Origin: an uncultured Sulfurovum sp.
GTDB lineage: Bacteria > Campylobacterota > Campylobacteria > Campylobacterales > Sulfurovaceae
Assembly (NCBI GenBank): GCA_947313765.1
Contig: CAMZNQ010000353.1
Coordinates: 1-5,690, forward strand
Direction: 5' to 3'
Length of the DNA stretch: 5,690 nt
Part shown: positions 1 through 5,552 of the stretch, one piece after another
Layout: each line of letters starts with the position of its first letter
Position numbering within the stretch: position 1 is the first letter of the stretch
Program-made: the position numbers and the translations under genes
Notes under the pieces: model-generated
What the model saw: only the letters and a program-made list of their open reading frames with translations
Database searches by the model: none
What the model was told of the DNA's origin: nothing

Positions 1-2
1 CT

Positions 3-122
3 ATACTTACAGAGAAGAGAGAGGAGAGGGAAATAGAGGTTAAAAATATTAATCTAAAAATATATTTCAAAATTAAACCTTTTTATTATAATTATTTTAA
101 TATTTTATCCAAAAAGGTCTAA
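3..122 (+). CDS. Possible C-terminal end of an upstream gene (partial)
   Basis: An open frame enters from the left edge and ends at TAA 120-122, giving 39 residues. The first part is charged (ILTEKREEREIEV) and uses GAG and AGA codons as the operon genes do. The rest is AT-rich and low in complexity (Lys, Asn, Tyr, Phe). A second frame beginning at position 2 is also open, up to TAA 41-43, and would give the ending YTYREERGEGNRG. I cannot tell which frame, if either, is real. The purine-rich stretch 11-40 is unlike the AT-rich DNA that follows, so coding sequence probably reaches at least to about position 43. No family can be recognised from so short a piece. Confidence 0.25.
   Translation: MLTEKREEREIEVKNINLKIYFKIKPFYYNYFNILSKKV
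77..118. repeat. AT-rich inverted repeat, possible hairpin
   Basis: ACCTTTTT (77-84) and AAAAAGGT (111-118) form a perfect 8-bp inverted repeat around a 26-base AT-only or nearly AT-only spacer. It follows the possible end of an upstream gene and could act as a weak bidirectional terminator. The loop is long and the stem has few G-C pairs, so chance in AT-rich DNA is a real alternative. Confidence 0.25.
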
Positions 123-169
123 TACATAAATTAACTATTTATATTATTAGCTTAAGTTAAGTTTTATAT

Positions 170-323
170 TTAACTATAATTTAATAAAATTTCATCTAAA
201 AGTTCTTTTATCTCTAAGATCTCATCACTGGTGAACCTCACTCTCCCAAATCAAAGATTATGGAAGAGGATTGTGAGAAAGATTGTATTCAAGTTTACTA
301 TCAAGTCTTACTGTTGCTACCAT
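170..323 (-). pseudogene. Remnant of a ribbon-helix-helix (CopG-like) antitoxin gene
   Basis: On the minus strand an ATG at 323-321 opens with MVATVRLDSKLEYNLS, which closely resembles the first strand and helix of RHH/CopG-type antitoxins (typically M-x-T-V-R-L-D-x-x-L-E-x-x-L). After 21 codons the frame ends at TAA (258-260). A second open piece in another frame (250 down to the stop at 170-172) reads VRFTSDEILEIKELLDEILL, a charged helix that would suit the C-terminal part of such a protein. Joined through a frameshift or small deletion, the two would make about 50 residues. An intact start and ribosome site followed by an early stop and a change of frame points to a decayed gene. No toxin gene is recognisable downstream on this strand (positions 1-170). 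The family call rests on a dozen residues and remains tentative. Confidence 0.4.
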
Positions 324-329
324 ACTTTT

Positions 330-336
330 CTCCTTT
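330..336 (-). promoter_or_regulatory. Strong Shine-Dalgarno site for the antitoxin remnant
   Basis: Read on the minus strand, AAAGGAG (336 to 330) lies 6 bases before the ATG at 323-321. This near-ideal site and spacing is the main reason to believe that the short minus-strand frame starts a real or formerly real gene. Confidence 0.5.
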
Positions 337-354
337 GTATTTTTGTATTACAAT

Positions 355-360
355 ATTATA
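355..360 (-). promoter_or_regulatory. Possible -10 box of the minus-strand remnant gene
   Basis: TATAAT is read on the minus strand from 360 to 355. It would put a transcript start near 348, about 25 bases before the ATG at 323. No -35 hexamer is visible at the right distance. A match in DNA this AT-rich can be chance, so the call rests on its placement before the ribosome site. Confidence 0.3.
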
Positions 361-447
361 GTATATCCTTAATCTATCTTGCCTCTCTTATTTTTTATTA
401 TATTGAAAAAAACACAAATAAACACTATACTTTAATCTTAAACTAAC

Positions 448-453
448 TATAAT
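448..453 (+). promoter_or_regulatory. Putative -10 box of the chaperone operon
   Basis: A consensus TATAAT lies 25 bases before the ATG at 479, giving a predicted start near 460 and a leader of about 20 bases. The position 16-18 bases upstream has no good TTGACA, which would be usual for Campylobacterota promoters, where the -35 element is poorly conserved. I see no CIRCE element, no HspR-type repeat and no sigma-32-like motif, so there is no sequence sign of classical heat-shock control. Confidence 0.4.
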
Positions 454-478
454 TTCAGAAAAGAGTTGTGGAAGTTAG

Positions 479-2683
479 ATGTCAAAGAAAAAAAATAAAA
501 AATTTGAGAAAAAAAAGCTTATTTCTCTATTTGAACAAGGAAATTACCAAAAGGTAATATCTAAAGCAAAACAGTTTAAAATAGAGGGCATGAGTGAAGA
601 GGAGTTAGAAGATATTGTAGTGAACTCCTATTTTAACTTAGCAAATAGTAGTTTTGTTAAAGGGGATGTAGTAAGGGCGATTCGAGATATTGACTCACTA
701 TTAAAGATTAGTAGTGATGAAAAATTTAGAGTTACTAAACTAAAATATCTATGCTATATTGAACATTTTGAAGATGCTGTCAAACTTGGGAAAGAGTTAA
801 TAAATATAAAAGATAAGAAGATAGCAAAAGAGGCTATATTTCTATATTTAATGGCAAATATATATAGTGGGAACTATGAATTAGATACTAAAGTTTTAAA
901 ATCTATCCCTATATCTAGGCAGAAGTATATTTTAGGTTTTTTAGAGTTAATGCAAGATAACAGAGAGTTGGCATTGGACTATTTTAAAGATTGTAATCCT
1001 AGGTCTAAAGTAGAAAAAGATAACCTTAAGCTATTAATAGCGATTATTTCAGATAGTAATAAGATAGATATTTATGAAGATAGTAAACCTCTTTACCGTT
1101 ATTTGATAACTAGAGACTCTAATGGTAAAATAAAAAAAAAAAATAGCAGAGAGATGAAAAAAGAGTTAGATAAAGAGTTTTCAAATAGAGATAAAAGCTC
1201 CAAAATAGATGGATTATTGGCTCTAAAATCTTATGTTCCCATAAATATTATATTAAAAAGTATTAAAGATGAGGAGAAACGTAATAGACTTATATACAAC
1301 AATATTGTTCTTTTAGTTGAAAATGGTAAAGAGGAGGAGGCATTAAAGATATTTTTGAAATATAGAGATTCTATGGTAAATTTTATAGAGTCTGCTAACT
1401 TATTAATTTTAATCAAAAGTAGAGCAGATGATTCAAAAAGTGATTTAATACTATTGAGCTTTTTTATTAAATATTTAGAACTACACTCTAAAAAAATATC
1501 TCCTTTTTTAATTGATTATATATTGATATCTCTTTATCAATCAGCAGAAACAAATAAGAAAGCTATAGAGTTAGGAATAAAGTATGATAGAGATGCTTTT
1601 GTTTTTTTATTAAGAGATATAATGTTTACCACTAAATTTGACCAAAACAATGTTATACGTTTAAATAGGATTTATAATAAATTCTCCTCATTTAATGAGA
1701 TAATATTTGAAATTATGATAACTTTTTTTGAGTTGATGGATAATGAATTAAATAATTTATTAGAAGAAGAGATTATGGAGTACATAACTCTTATATCTAC
1801 TATAGTTAGAGTTTTTCAAAAATTAGAATCTCCTAATAAGAGATATAAATCTATAAATCTTAAGATATTAAAACTTTTATCACTTACGGTTCAGAGTTTC
1901 TCATATAGAGATAATGAGACTATATATTTAAATTTAATGGAGCTTATTGAAAATCATATTGAGTACTTTAAATATGATAGATTGAAATTGCCAGTTGATA
2001 TCAAAGCACTCTTTATATCTATATCTGAGAAGAGGTCTGTTAAAAGAGATGATTATTATAATGATGATGAAGATGACTATTTCTCTGTAGCTAGAAGAGT
2101 TTTATTTAAAGATTATATAGATAGCTATAAATATGATTTTAATGAGTCAGATTATAATATATTTTTAATCAAAAAAGAGTATTTAAACTCTCTAAGAGAT
2201 GAGAGTGTAGAGAATCCTTTTGAGATATTAAAAAAGTTTGATAATCTGTTTATCAAGAAATTATACTCTCTAATATTAGATTTAATAAAAGATGCTAATA
2301 GCATTAGAGGATATGAGCCAAAGGTAGCAATAGAGAAGATAGTATCTAATTTAGATATAGAGTTAAGTGATACTCGATATAGAGATAGTTTAGTATCAAC
2401 TCTATCATCTTATGATAAAAAAGATATAGAGTTGTCTCTACTACTCTTTGAGTATTCATTAGAGAGTGTTTTGGAGTCAAAAAGAGAATCTGTTTGGTAT
2501 CTTAAATGGATAGTTGGATACCTTGATTTTATTGATAAAAATGGTTTAGATAAAGATATTAAATTTGAAAAATATTTAGAATATTTTATTCGGATACAGA
2601 ATAAACTAGAGTTTAAAACATTAAAGAAAACATTAAACAGAGTAGTTAAAAAATTTGGAAATAGAGGAGGATTATTTGATTAA
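479..2683 (+). CDS. Large helical-repeat (TPR-like) protein, first gene of an Hsp70 operon
   Basis: This 734-residue protein has no signal peptide or membrane segment, so it is probably cytoplasmic. The first 13 residues are almost all Lys. Residues about 15-190 look like degenerate tetratricopeptide repeats: paired helices with small residues and G-x-Y/G-x-x turns (GNYQKVISKA near 21-30, FVKGDVVRAIRDIDSLL near 59-75, GNYELDTKVL near 131-140, LELMQDNRELALDYF near 155-169), and a similar piece at 282-294. The remainder is Leu/Ile/Lys-rich and predicted helical, broken by a basic stretch (217-233, GKIKKKNSREMKK) and an acidic patch (524-534, DDYYNDDEDDY). The ATG is preceded by only a weak GGAAG (470-474). 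The gene overlaps the J-protein gene by 8 bases, and its last codons carry that gene's ribosome site. Its place in the operon suggests a scaffold, or a client or adaptor of the Hsp70; this is inference. I do not recognise a named family beyond TPR-like. Confidence 0.85.
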   Translation: MSKKKNKKFEKKKLISLFEQGNYQKVISKAKQFKIEGMSEEELEDIVVNSYFNLANSSFVKGDVVRAIRDIDSLLKISSDEKFRVTKLKYLCYIEHFEDAVKLGKELINIKDKKIAKEAIFLYLMANIYSGNYELDTKVLKSIPISRQKYILGFLELMQDNRELALDYFKDCNPRSKVEKDNLKLLIAIISDSNKIDIYEDSKPLYRYLITRDSNGKIKKKNSREMKKELDKEFSNRDKSSKIDGLLALKSYVPINIILKSIKDEEKRNRLIYNNIVLLVENGKEEEALKIFLKYRDSMVNFIESANLLILIKSRADDSKSDLILLSFFIKYLELHSKKISPFLIDYILISLYQSAETNKKAIELGIKYDRDAFVFLLRDIMFTTKFDQNNVIRLNRIYNKFSSFNEIIFEIMITFFELMDNELNNLLEEEIMEYITLISTIVRVFQKLESPNKRYKSINLKILKLLSLTVQSFSYRDNETIYLNLMELIENHIEYFKYDRLKLPVDIKALFISISEKRSVKRDDYYNDDEDDYFSVARRVLFKDYIDSYKYDFNESDYNIFLIKKEYLNSLRDESVENPFEILKKFDNLFIKKLYSLILDLIKDANSIRGYEPKVAIEKIVSNLDIELSDTRYRDSLVSTLSSYDKKDIELSLLLFEYSLESVLESKRESVWYLKWIVGYLDFIDKNGLDKDIKFEKYLEYFIRIQNKLEFKTLKKTLNRVVKKFGNRGGLFD
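2664..2670 (+). promoter_or_regulatory. Shine-Dalgarno site that sets a TTG start for the J-protein gene
   Basis: GAGGAGG lies inside the last codons of the TPR-like gene, 5 bases before TTG 2676-2678. The alternative in-frame TTG at 2655 lies upstream of this site and has no ribosome site of its own. The true start is therefore most likely 2676. Confidence 0.75.
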
Positions 2684-2966
2684 AAAAAGCCCTTATGAGA
2701 TACTTGGACTTGTTGGTGATTTTGAGTTTAAAGATATTAAAAAAGCATATAGAAGAGCAATAAGAGAGAACCCACCAGAGAAAAATCCAAAAGAGTTTGC
2801 TCAAATTTCTGATGCTTATCATAGCTTAACTAATGAGGATTATATTTTAAATAATTTAGATAGTGTAATATACTATTTAGATGTAAATCTAAAGATGGAT
2901 AGAGAAAAGAGTATAGATAAAAATATATACCTAAAAAAGATATTTGAGGTACCATTTAAGATATGA
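2676..2966 (+). CDS. Small J-domain protein with a degenerate HPD motif
   Basis: From the TTG at 2676 this is a 96-residue protein. Residues 5-53 fit a J domain: helix I and the SPYEILGL motif (5-12, compare the YYEVLG of DnaJ), helix II IKKAYRRAIRE (21-31), the loop, and helix III FAQISDAYHSLTN (41-53, compare FKEIKEAYEVLTD). The loop reads NPPEKNP (32-38) where DnaJ has HPDRN, so His and Asp of the HPD triplet, needed to stimulate Hsp70 ATPase in classical J proteins, are both replaced. From memory, J-like proteins encoded beside HscC-type Hsp70s often read HPPE(K/R)(D/N)P, so loss of Asp may mark the subfamily, while loss of His is a further step. There is no Gly/Phe region, zinc domain or C-terminal client domain, only a 43-residue helical tail. 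It overlaps the upstream gene by 8 bases and grpE by 4 (ATGA), implying coupled translation. It is likely the dedicated partner of the Hsp70 encoded downstream. Confidence 0.8.
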   Translation: MIKKSPYEILGLVGDFEFKDIKKAYRRAIRENPPEKNPKEFAQISDAYHSLTNEDYILNNLDSVIYYLDVNLKMDREKSIDKNIYLKKIFEVPFKI

Positions 2967-3538
2967 CAAAAGAAGAGTTTAAAGAGTATATCTGTAAGCA
3001 GATAGATTTAATGGATGAGGAGCAAATTAGAGAGTTCTCTCTATTTTTAAAAGAACCAACTGATAAGCAGAATATTGCAGAGGAGTTAATTGTTATTAAG
3101 GGTGAGTTTAAAAAACTAACTAAGCTTGTGCAATCTATGACGCAGAAGATTGATGAAGTTAAGGTCATTCAATTGCAAAATGAATTTAAACTATTTATTG
3201 AGTTTGATAGCTTTTTGAAAAATTCAAAAGATGCCATAGATTCTCTACCAGAGGCATCACTATTTAATATAAAAAAGGTCAATAGAAGTATTAAATCTCT
3301 TCAAGATGGTTTCTCCTCCATAGAGGAGCAGTATCATGAAATTTTAAATAGAGTTGGATTAAAAAGAGTTGCTAAAGTAGGAGATAGTTTTGATGCTAAC
3401 TTACATGAAGCAGTTGAGGTAATAGAGGATAAAAATAGAGAAGATGGAGTTTTAGTTGAAGTGCTAGAAGATGGTTTTCTCTATCAAGATAAGATAATAA
3501 ATTATGCAAAAGTAAAGGTAAATAGATGGACATTATAG
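2963..3538 (+). CDS. grpE: GrpE-family nucleotide exchange factor
   Basis: This 191-residue protein is close in length to E. coli GrpE (197). Residues 1-125 are predicted to be helical and charged, with heptad-like stretches near 38-75, fitting the long helices by which GrpE dimerises. Residues 129-188 match the GrpE beta-wing that opens the Hsp70 nucleotide cleft: NRVGLKRVAKVGDSFDANLH (129-148) followed by EAVEVIED and a terminal part GFLYQDKIINYAKVKV (171-186), which parallel the G-x-x-x-I-x-x-x-G-x-x-F-D-P-x-x-H-E-A-V and G-Y-x-L-x-x-R-x-L-R-x-A-x-V-x-V patterns of the family. The N-terminal half is divergent, so this is probably an operon-specific paralogue and the housekeeping grpE would lie elsewhere. 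The start overlaps the J gene by 4 bases (ATGA) with only a distant GAGG, suggesting reinitiation. The end overlaps the Hsp70 gene by 13 bases. Confidence 0.88.
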   Translation: MTKEEFKEYICKQIDLMDEEQIREFSLFLKEPTDKQNIAEELIVIKGEFKKLTKLVQSMTQKIDEVKVIQLQNEFKLFIEFDSFLKNSKDAIDSLPEASLFNIKKVNRSIKSLQDGFSSIEEQYHEILNRVGLKRVAKVGDSFDANLHEAVEVIEDKNREDGVLVEVLEDGFLYQDKIINYAKVKVNRWTL

Positions 3539-5190
3539 GAATAGATTTAGGAACAACAAATAGCGTAGCAACTGTATATACAGATGATGGATTAAAACAT
3601 ATATCTTTTGATGGAGATTTTCTTCTACCCTCTGTTGTAAATGTAGGTAGTAACGGTGTAATTGTAGGTATAAAAGCAAAAAATATGGCTATGATTGAGG
3701 AGAATAATACAGCCATATCTATTAAACGACTTATGGGAAGTGATACCAAGATTACTTTAAATGGTAAAAAATTTACACCTGAAGAGGTTTCATCTTTTAT
3801 TATTAAAAGGATTAAAGAGACAACAGAGCAAGAGATGGGCATGGAGTATAAACGATGTGTTGTAACTGTTCCTGCATACTTTAATGAGAACCAAAGAGAG
3901 GCAACAGCACAAGCTGTTAAATTGGCAGGACTAGAGATTTTAAGAATTATAAATGAGCCAACATCTGCATCTATCGCTTACGGAGCTAATAGAGATGAAG
4001 ATATTCTTTATGGAATATATGATTTAGGTGGTGGTACATTTGATATATCTATTATAGAGAACTCTCAAGGAGTTATTGAGGTTCTCTCAACTACAGGAGA
4101 TAACCGTCTAGGTGGAGATGATTTTGATGAAAAATTATCTACTCTCATTTGGAAAAAGAGTGGTTTTGATATACCATTAACAAATAAATTAAAGATAAAG
4201 TTAAATCAATTATCAGAAAGAACCAAGGTAGCACTATCGACTGAGGAGAGTGTTGATATTGATGAAAAGTTTTTTGCTACAAAAGATGGAGAGCCACTAC
4301 ATTTAAATCTATCTGTAACAAAAGAGGAGTTTGAGAATCTCATAGAGAAAGATATTGACCGAACAGTTGAGCTTCTATTAGAGACCATAGAGGAGTCCAA
4401 TAGCGATATAGATGAGATTGATGCCATTATCTTAACAGGTGGTTCAAGTAGAATTCCTCTTATCTCACATAAAATTTTTGAGAAAATAGGTAAGCTACCT
4501 ATTCTAATTGAAGACCCAGATAAATCTGTATCTATTGGTGCTATTTTACAAGGGGCAATAATAGATGGAGAGGATATAGACTCAATATTGGTTGATATTA
4601 CTCCCTACTCATTGGGAACTTCTACTTTAGATAATAACTACTCTTTTGATTTGAAATTATCTAAAATTATATTAAAAAACACCTCTGTACCCACAAGTAA
4701 AACTTCACGATATTATGCTGTAAGTGATTTTCAAAAGATGTTTGAGATTGATATATATCAAGGAGAGGATGAAGAGGAGTTAGATGAGAATGTAAAAATT
4801 GGAGATATGCTTTTAGAGGTTAAAGAGCCTGTTGAGAATGGTGCTATAGATATAACTTTTAGCCTAAATCAAGATGGAATGTTATCTGTAGTTGGAAGAG
4901 AGATTAATACAGGTGAGATAATTAATGGAGAGTTTAAAACTATAATATCAAAATCTACTAAACATTCAGAAGTAAAAAAGATAGATATATTAAATGAGCA
5001 TGATAAGATAATTATCTCTAAGATAGATAGAGTTTTAGATAGTAATATCTTAGAGGAAGACAAAGAGGATTTAAGAGAGTTAAAGAAAAAATATATATCG
5101 GCTAAAAGTGAAGATGATAAAGCCTCTTTAGAAGAGGAGATAATTGACTCTATATTCTTTTTAGAAGATGCCATAACAGATGGAGTTTAG
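3526..5190 (+). CDS. hscC: Short Hsp70 chaperone of HscC type
   Basis: A cytosolic ATP-dependent chaperone of 554 residues, against about 638 for DnaK and 556 for E. coli HscC. The nucleotide-binding domain (about 1-352) has phosphate-1 GIDLGTTNS (5-13), the catalytic Lys in IKRLMG (K67), VTVPAYFN (113-120), INEPTSASIAYG (142-153, E144), phosphate-2 YDLGGGTFDIS (165-175, D166, T171, D173) and adenosine motif LTGGSSRIP (303-311), so ATPase residues are intact. The linker reads SILVDITPYSLG (353-364). ILxDIxPYSLG, the RLMGS segment, NTSVPTS (385-391) and IYQGE (410-414) resemble HscC more than DnaK. The substrate-binding beta domain spans about 365-470; the helical lid is cut to about 75 residues (480-554). 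NBD subdomains IB and IIB are shortened relative to DnaK. The start is supported by AAAGG (3514-3518), 7 bases before the ATG. DnaK itself is unlikely on length and motif grounds. Confidence 0.88.
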   Translation: MDIIGIDLGTTNSVATVYTDDGLKHISFDGDFLLPSVVNVGSNGVIVGIKAKNMAMIEENNTAISIKRLMGSDTKITLNGKKFTPEEVSSFIIKRIKETTEQEMGMEYKRCVVTVPAYFNENQREATAQAVKLAGLEILRIINEPTSASIAYGANRDEDILYGIYDLGGGTFDISIIENSQGVIEVLSTTGDNRLGGDDFDEKLSTLIWKKSGFDIPLTNKLKIKLNQLSERTKVALSTEESVDIDEKFFATKDGEPLHLNLSVTKEEFENLIEKDIDRTVELLLETIEESNSDIDEIDAIILTGGSSRIPLISHKIFEKIGKLPILIEDPDKSVSIGAILQGAIIDGEDIDSILVDITPYSLGTSTLDNNYSFDLKLSKIILKNTSVPTSKTSRYYAVSDFQKMFEIDIYQGEDEEELDENVKIGDMLLEVKEPVENGAIDITFSLNQDGMLSVVGREINTGEIINGEFKTIISKSTKHSEVKKIDILNEHDKIIISKIDRVLDSNILEEDKEDLRELKKKYISAKSEDDKASLEEEIIDSIFFLEDAITDGV

Positions 5191-5335
5191 CTACAAATGC
5201 CCTGTATGTAGGGCAAAAAACAATCTAACGGCGATAAATCAGAGTTGTAGAAGATGCAAGAGTAATCTTGCACCTATATATGAGATAAAAAAGAAAGATA
5301 TTTTTAAGATTCTATATAAATTACTAAGAAAATAA
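5180..5335 (+). CDS. 51-residue zinc-ribbon protein, last gene of the operon
   Basis: ATG at 5180 overlaps the Hsp70 stop by 11 bases and gives a 51-residue protein ending at TAA 5333-5335. It starts MEFSYKCPVC and holds two Cys pairs, C7-x2-C10 and C23-x2-C26 (CRRC), separated by 12 residues: a classic zinc-ribbon (rubredoxin-like knuckle) arrangement expected to bind one zinc ion. Residues 34-51 are strongly basic and probably helical (EIKKKDIFKILYKLLRK). No good ribosome site is present, so translation probably depends on termination of the Hsp70 gene. The close coupling suggests a role with the chaperone. Because the J protein lacks the zinc-binding module that DnaJ carries, this protein could supply a comparable function in trans; that is speculation. 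I do not recognise a named family. Both Cys pairs, the overlap and the codon use make a real gene likely. Confidence 0.75.
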   Translation: MEFSYKCPVCRAKNNLTAINQSCRRCKSNLAPIYEIKKKDIFKILYKLLRK

Positions 5336-5337
5336 AT

Positions 5338-5541
5338 CTACCAATCCATTTTACCTGTCTTATTGATTTTTGGTTTAATACTTAAAATATTCCCAGTCTT
5401 TCCAACTCCTGTCCATTGTGATGGGTCTTGATTGGTACAGCTTATGGTGTACGCAGATGGGTCAAATCTCAGTGGTGGTGTGGTGTTTATGGTTACCTCT
5501 ATGGTTGGATTGGTATAGTTACTATACTTTAGACAAAATCT
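5338..5541 (-). pseudogene. Start-less 3' copy of a surface or pilin-like protein gene (left copy)
   Basis: On the minus strand an open frame of 67 residues follows an in-frame stop (TAA, 5544-5542) and ends at TAG 5340-5338, with no start codon near its beginning. It begins RFCLKYSNYTNPTIEVT, contains YTISCTNQDPSQWTGVGKTG (31-50) and ends in KMDW. The sequence is rich in Thr, Ser, Asn and Pro with two Cys (3 and 35), as in extracellular beta-rich domains or type IV pilin C-termini with a disulfide, but no pilin signature can be confirmed. The differences from the right copy are mostly third-position changes, which shows that this strand and frame were once selected as protein. It is most likely a silent or decayed 3' fragment of the gene to its right. 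Its stop lies only 2 bases from the convergent zinc-ribbon stop. Confidence 0.6.
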
Positions 5542-5552
5542 TTAAAATAAAT

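Noticed and set aside
231..446. 71-residue + strand frame from GTG with a hydrophobic stretch
   Set aside because: It has no convincing ribosome site, its hydrophobicity follows from T-rich DNA, and it lies antisense to the better supported antitoxin remnant and runs into the promoter region of the operon.
400..478. Heat-shock regulatory element (CIRCE, HspR repeat or sigma-32 promoter)
   Set aside because: None of the characteristic repeats or hexamers is present upstream of the operon; only a plain -10 box is seen.
1231..1416. Minus-strand frame inside the TPR-like gene
   Set aside because: It lies wholly antisense to a clear coding gene and shows no domain or ribosome site, so it is a shadow frame.
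2956..3168. Minus-strand frame opposite grpE
   Set aside because: Ser/Ile-rich composition is typical of the antisense of Glu/Lys-rich helices; no own signals.
3396..3842. 148-residue minus-strand frame across the grpE/Hsp70 junction
   Set aside because: It is antisense to two confidently identified genes, including the conserved Hsp70 N-terminus. Its hydrophobicity is an antisense artefact.
4206..5174. Two minus-strand frames (4206-4427 and 4869-5174) opposite the Hsp70 gene
   Set aside because: Both are Ser/Leu-rich mirrors of Asp/Glu-rich coding sequence without start signals.
5336..5400. Rho-independent terminator after the operon
   Set aside because: I found no stem followed by a T run behind the zinc-ribbon stop. 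The operon end converges directly with the minus-strand repeat.
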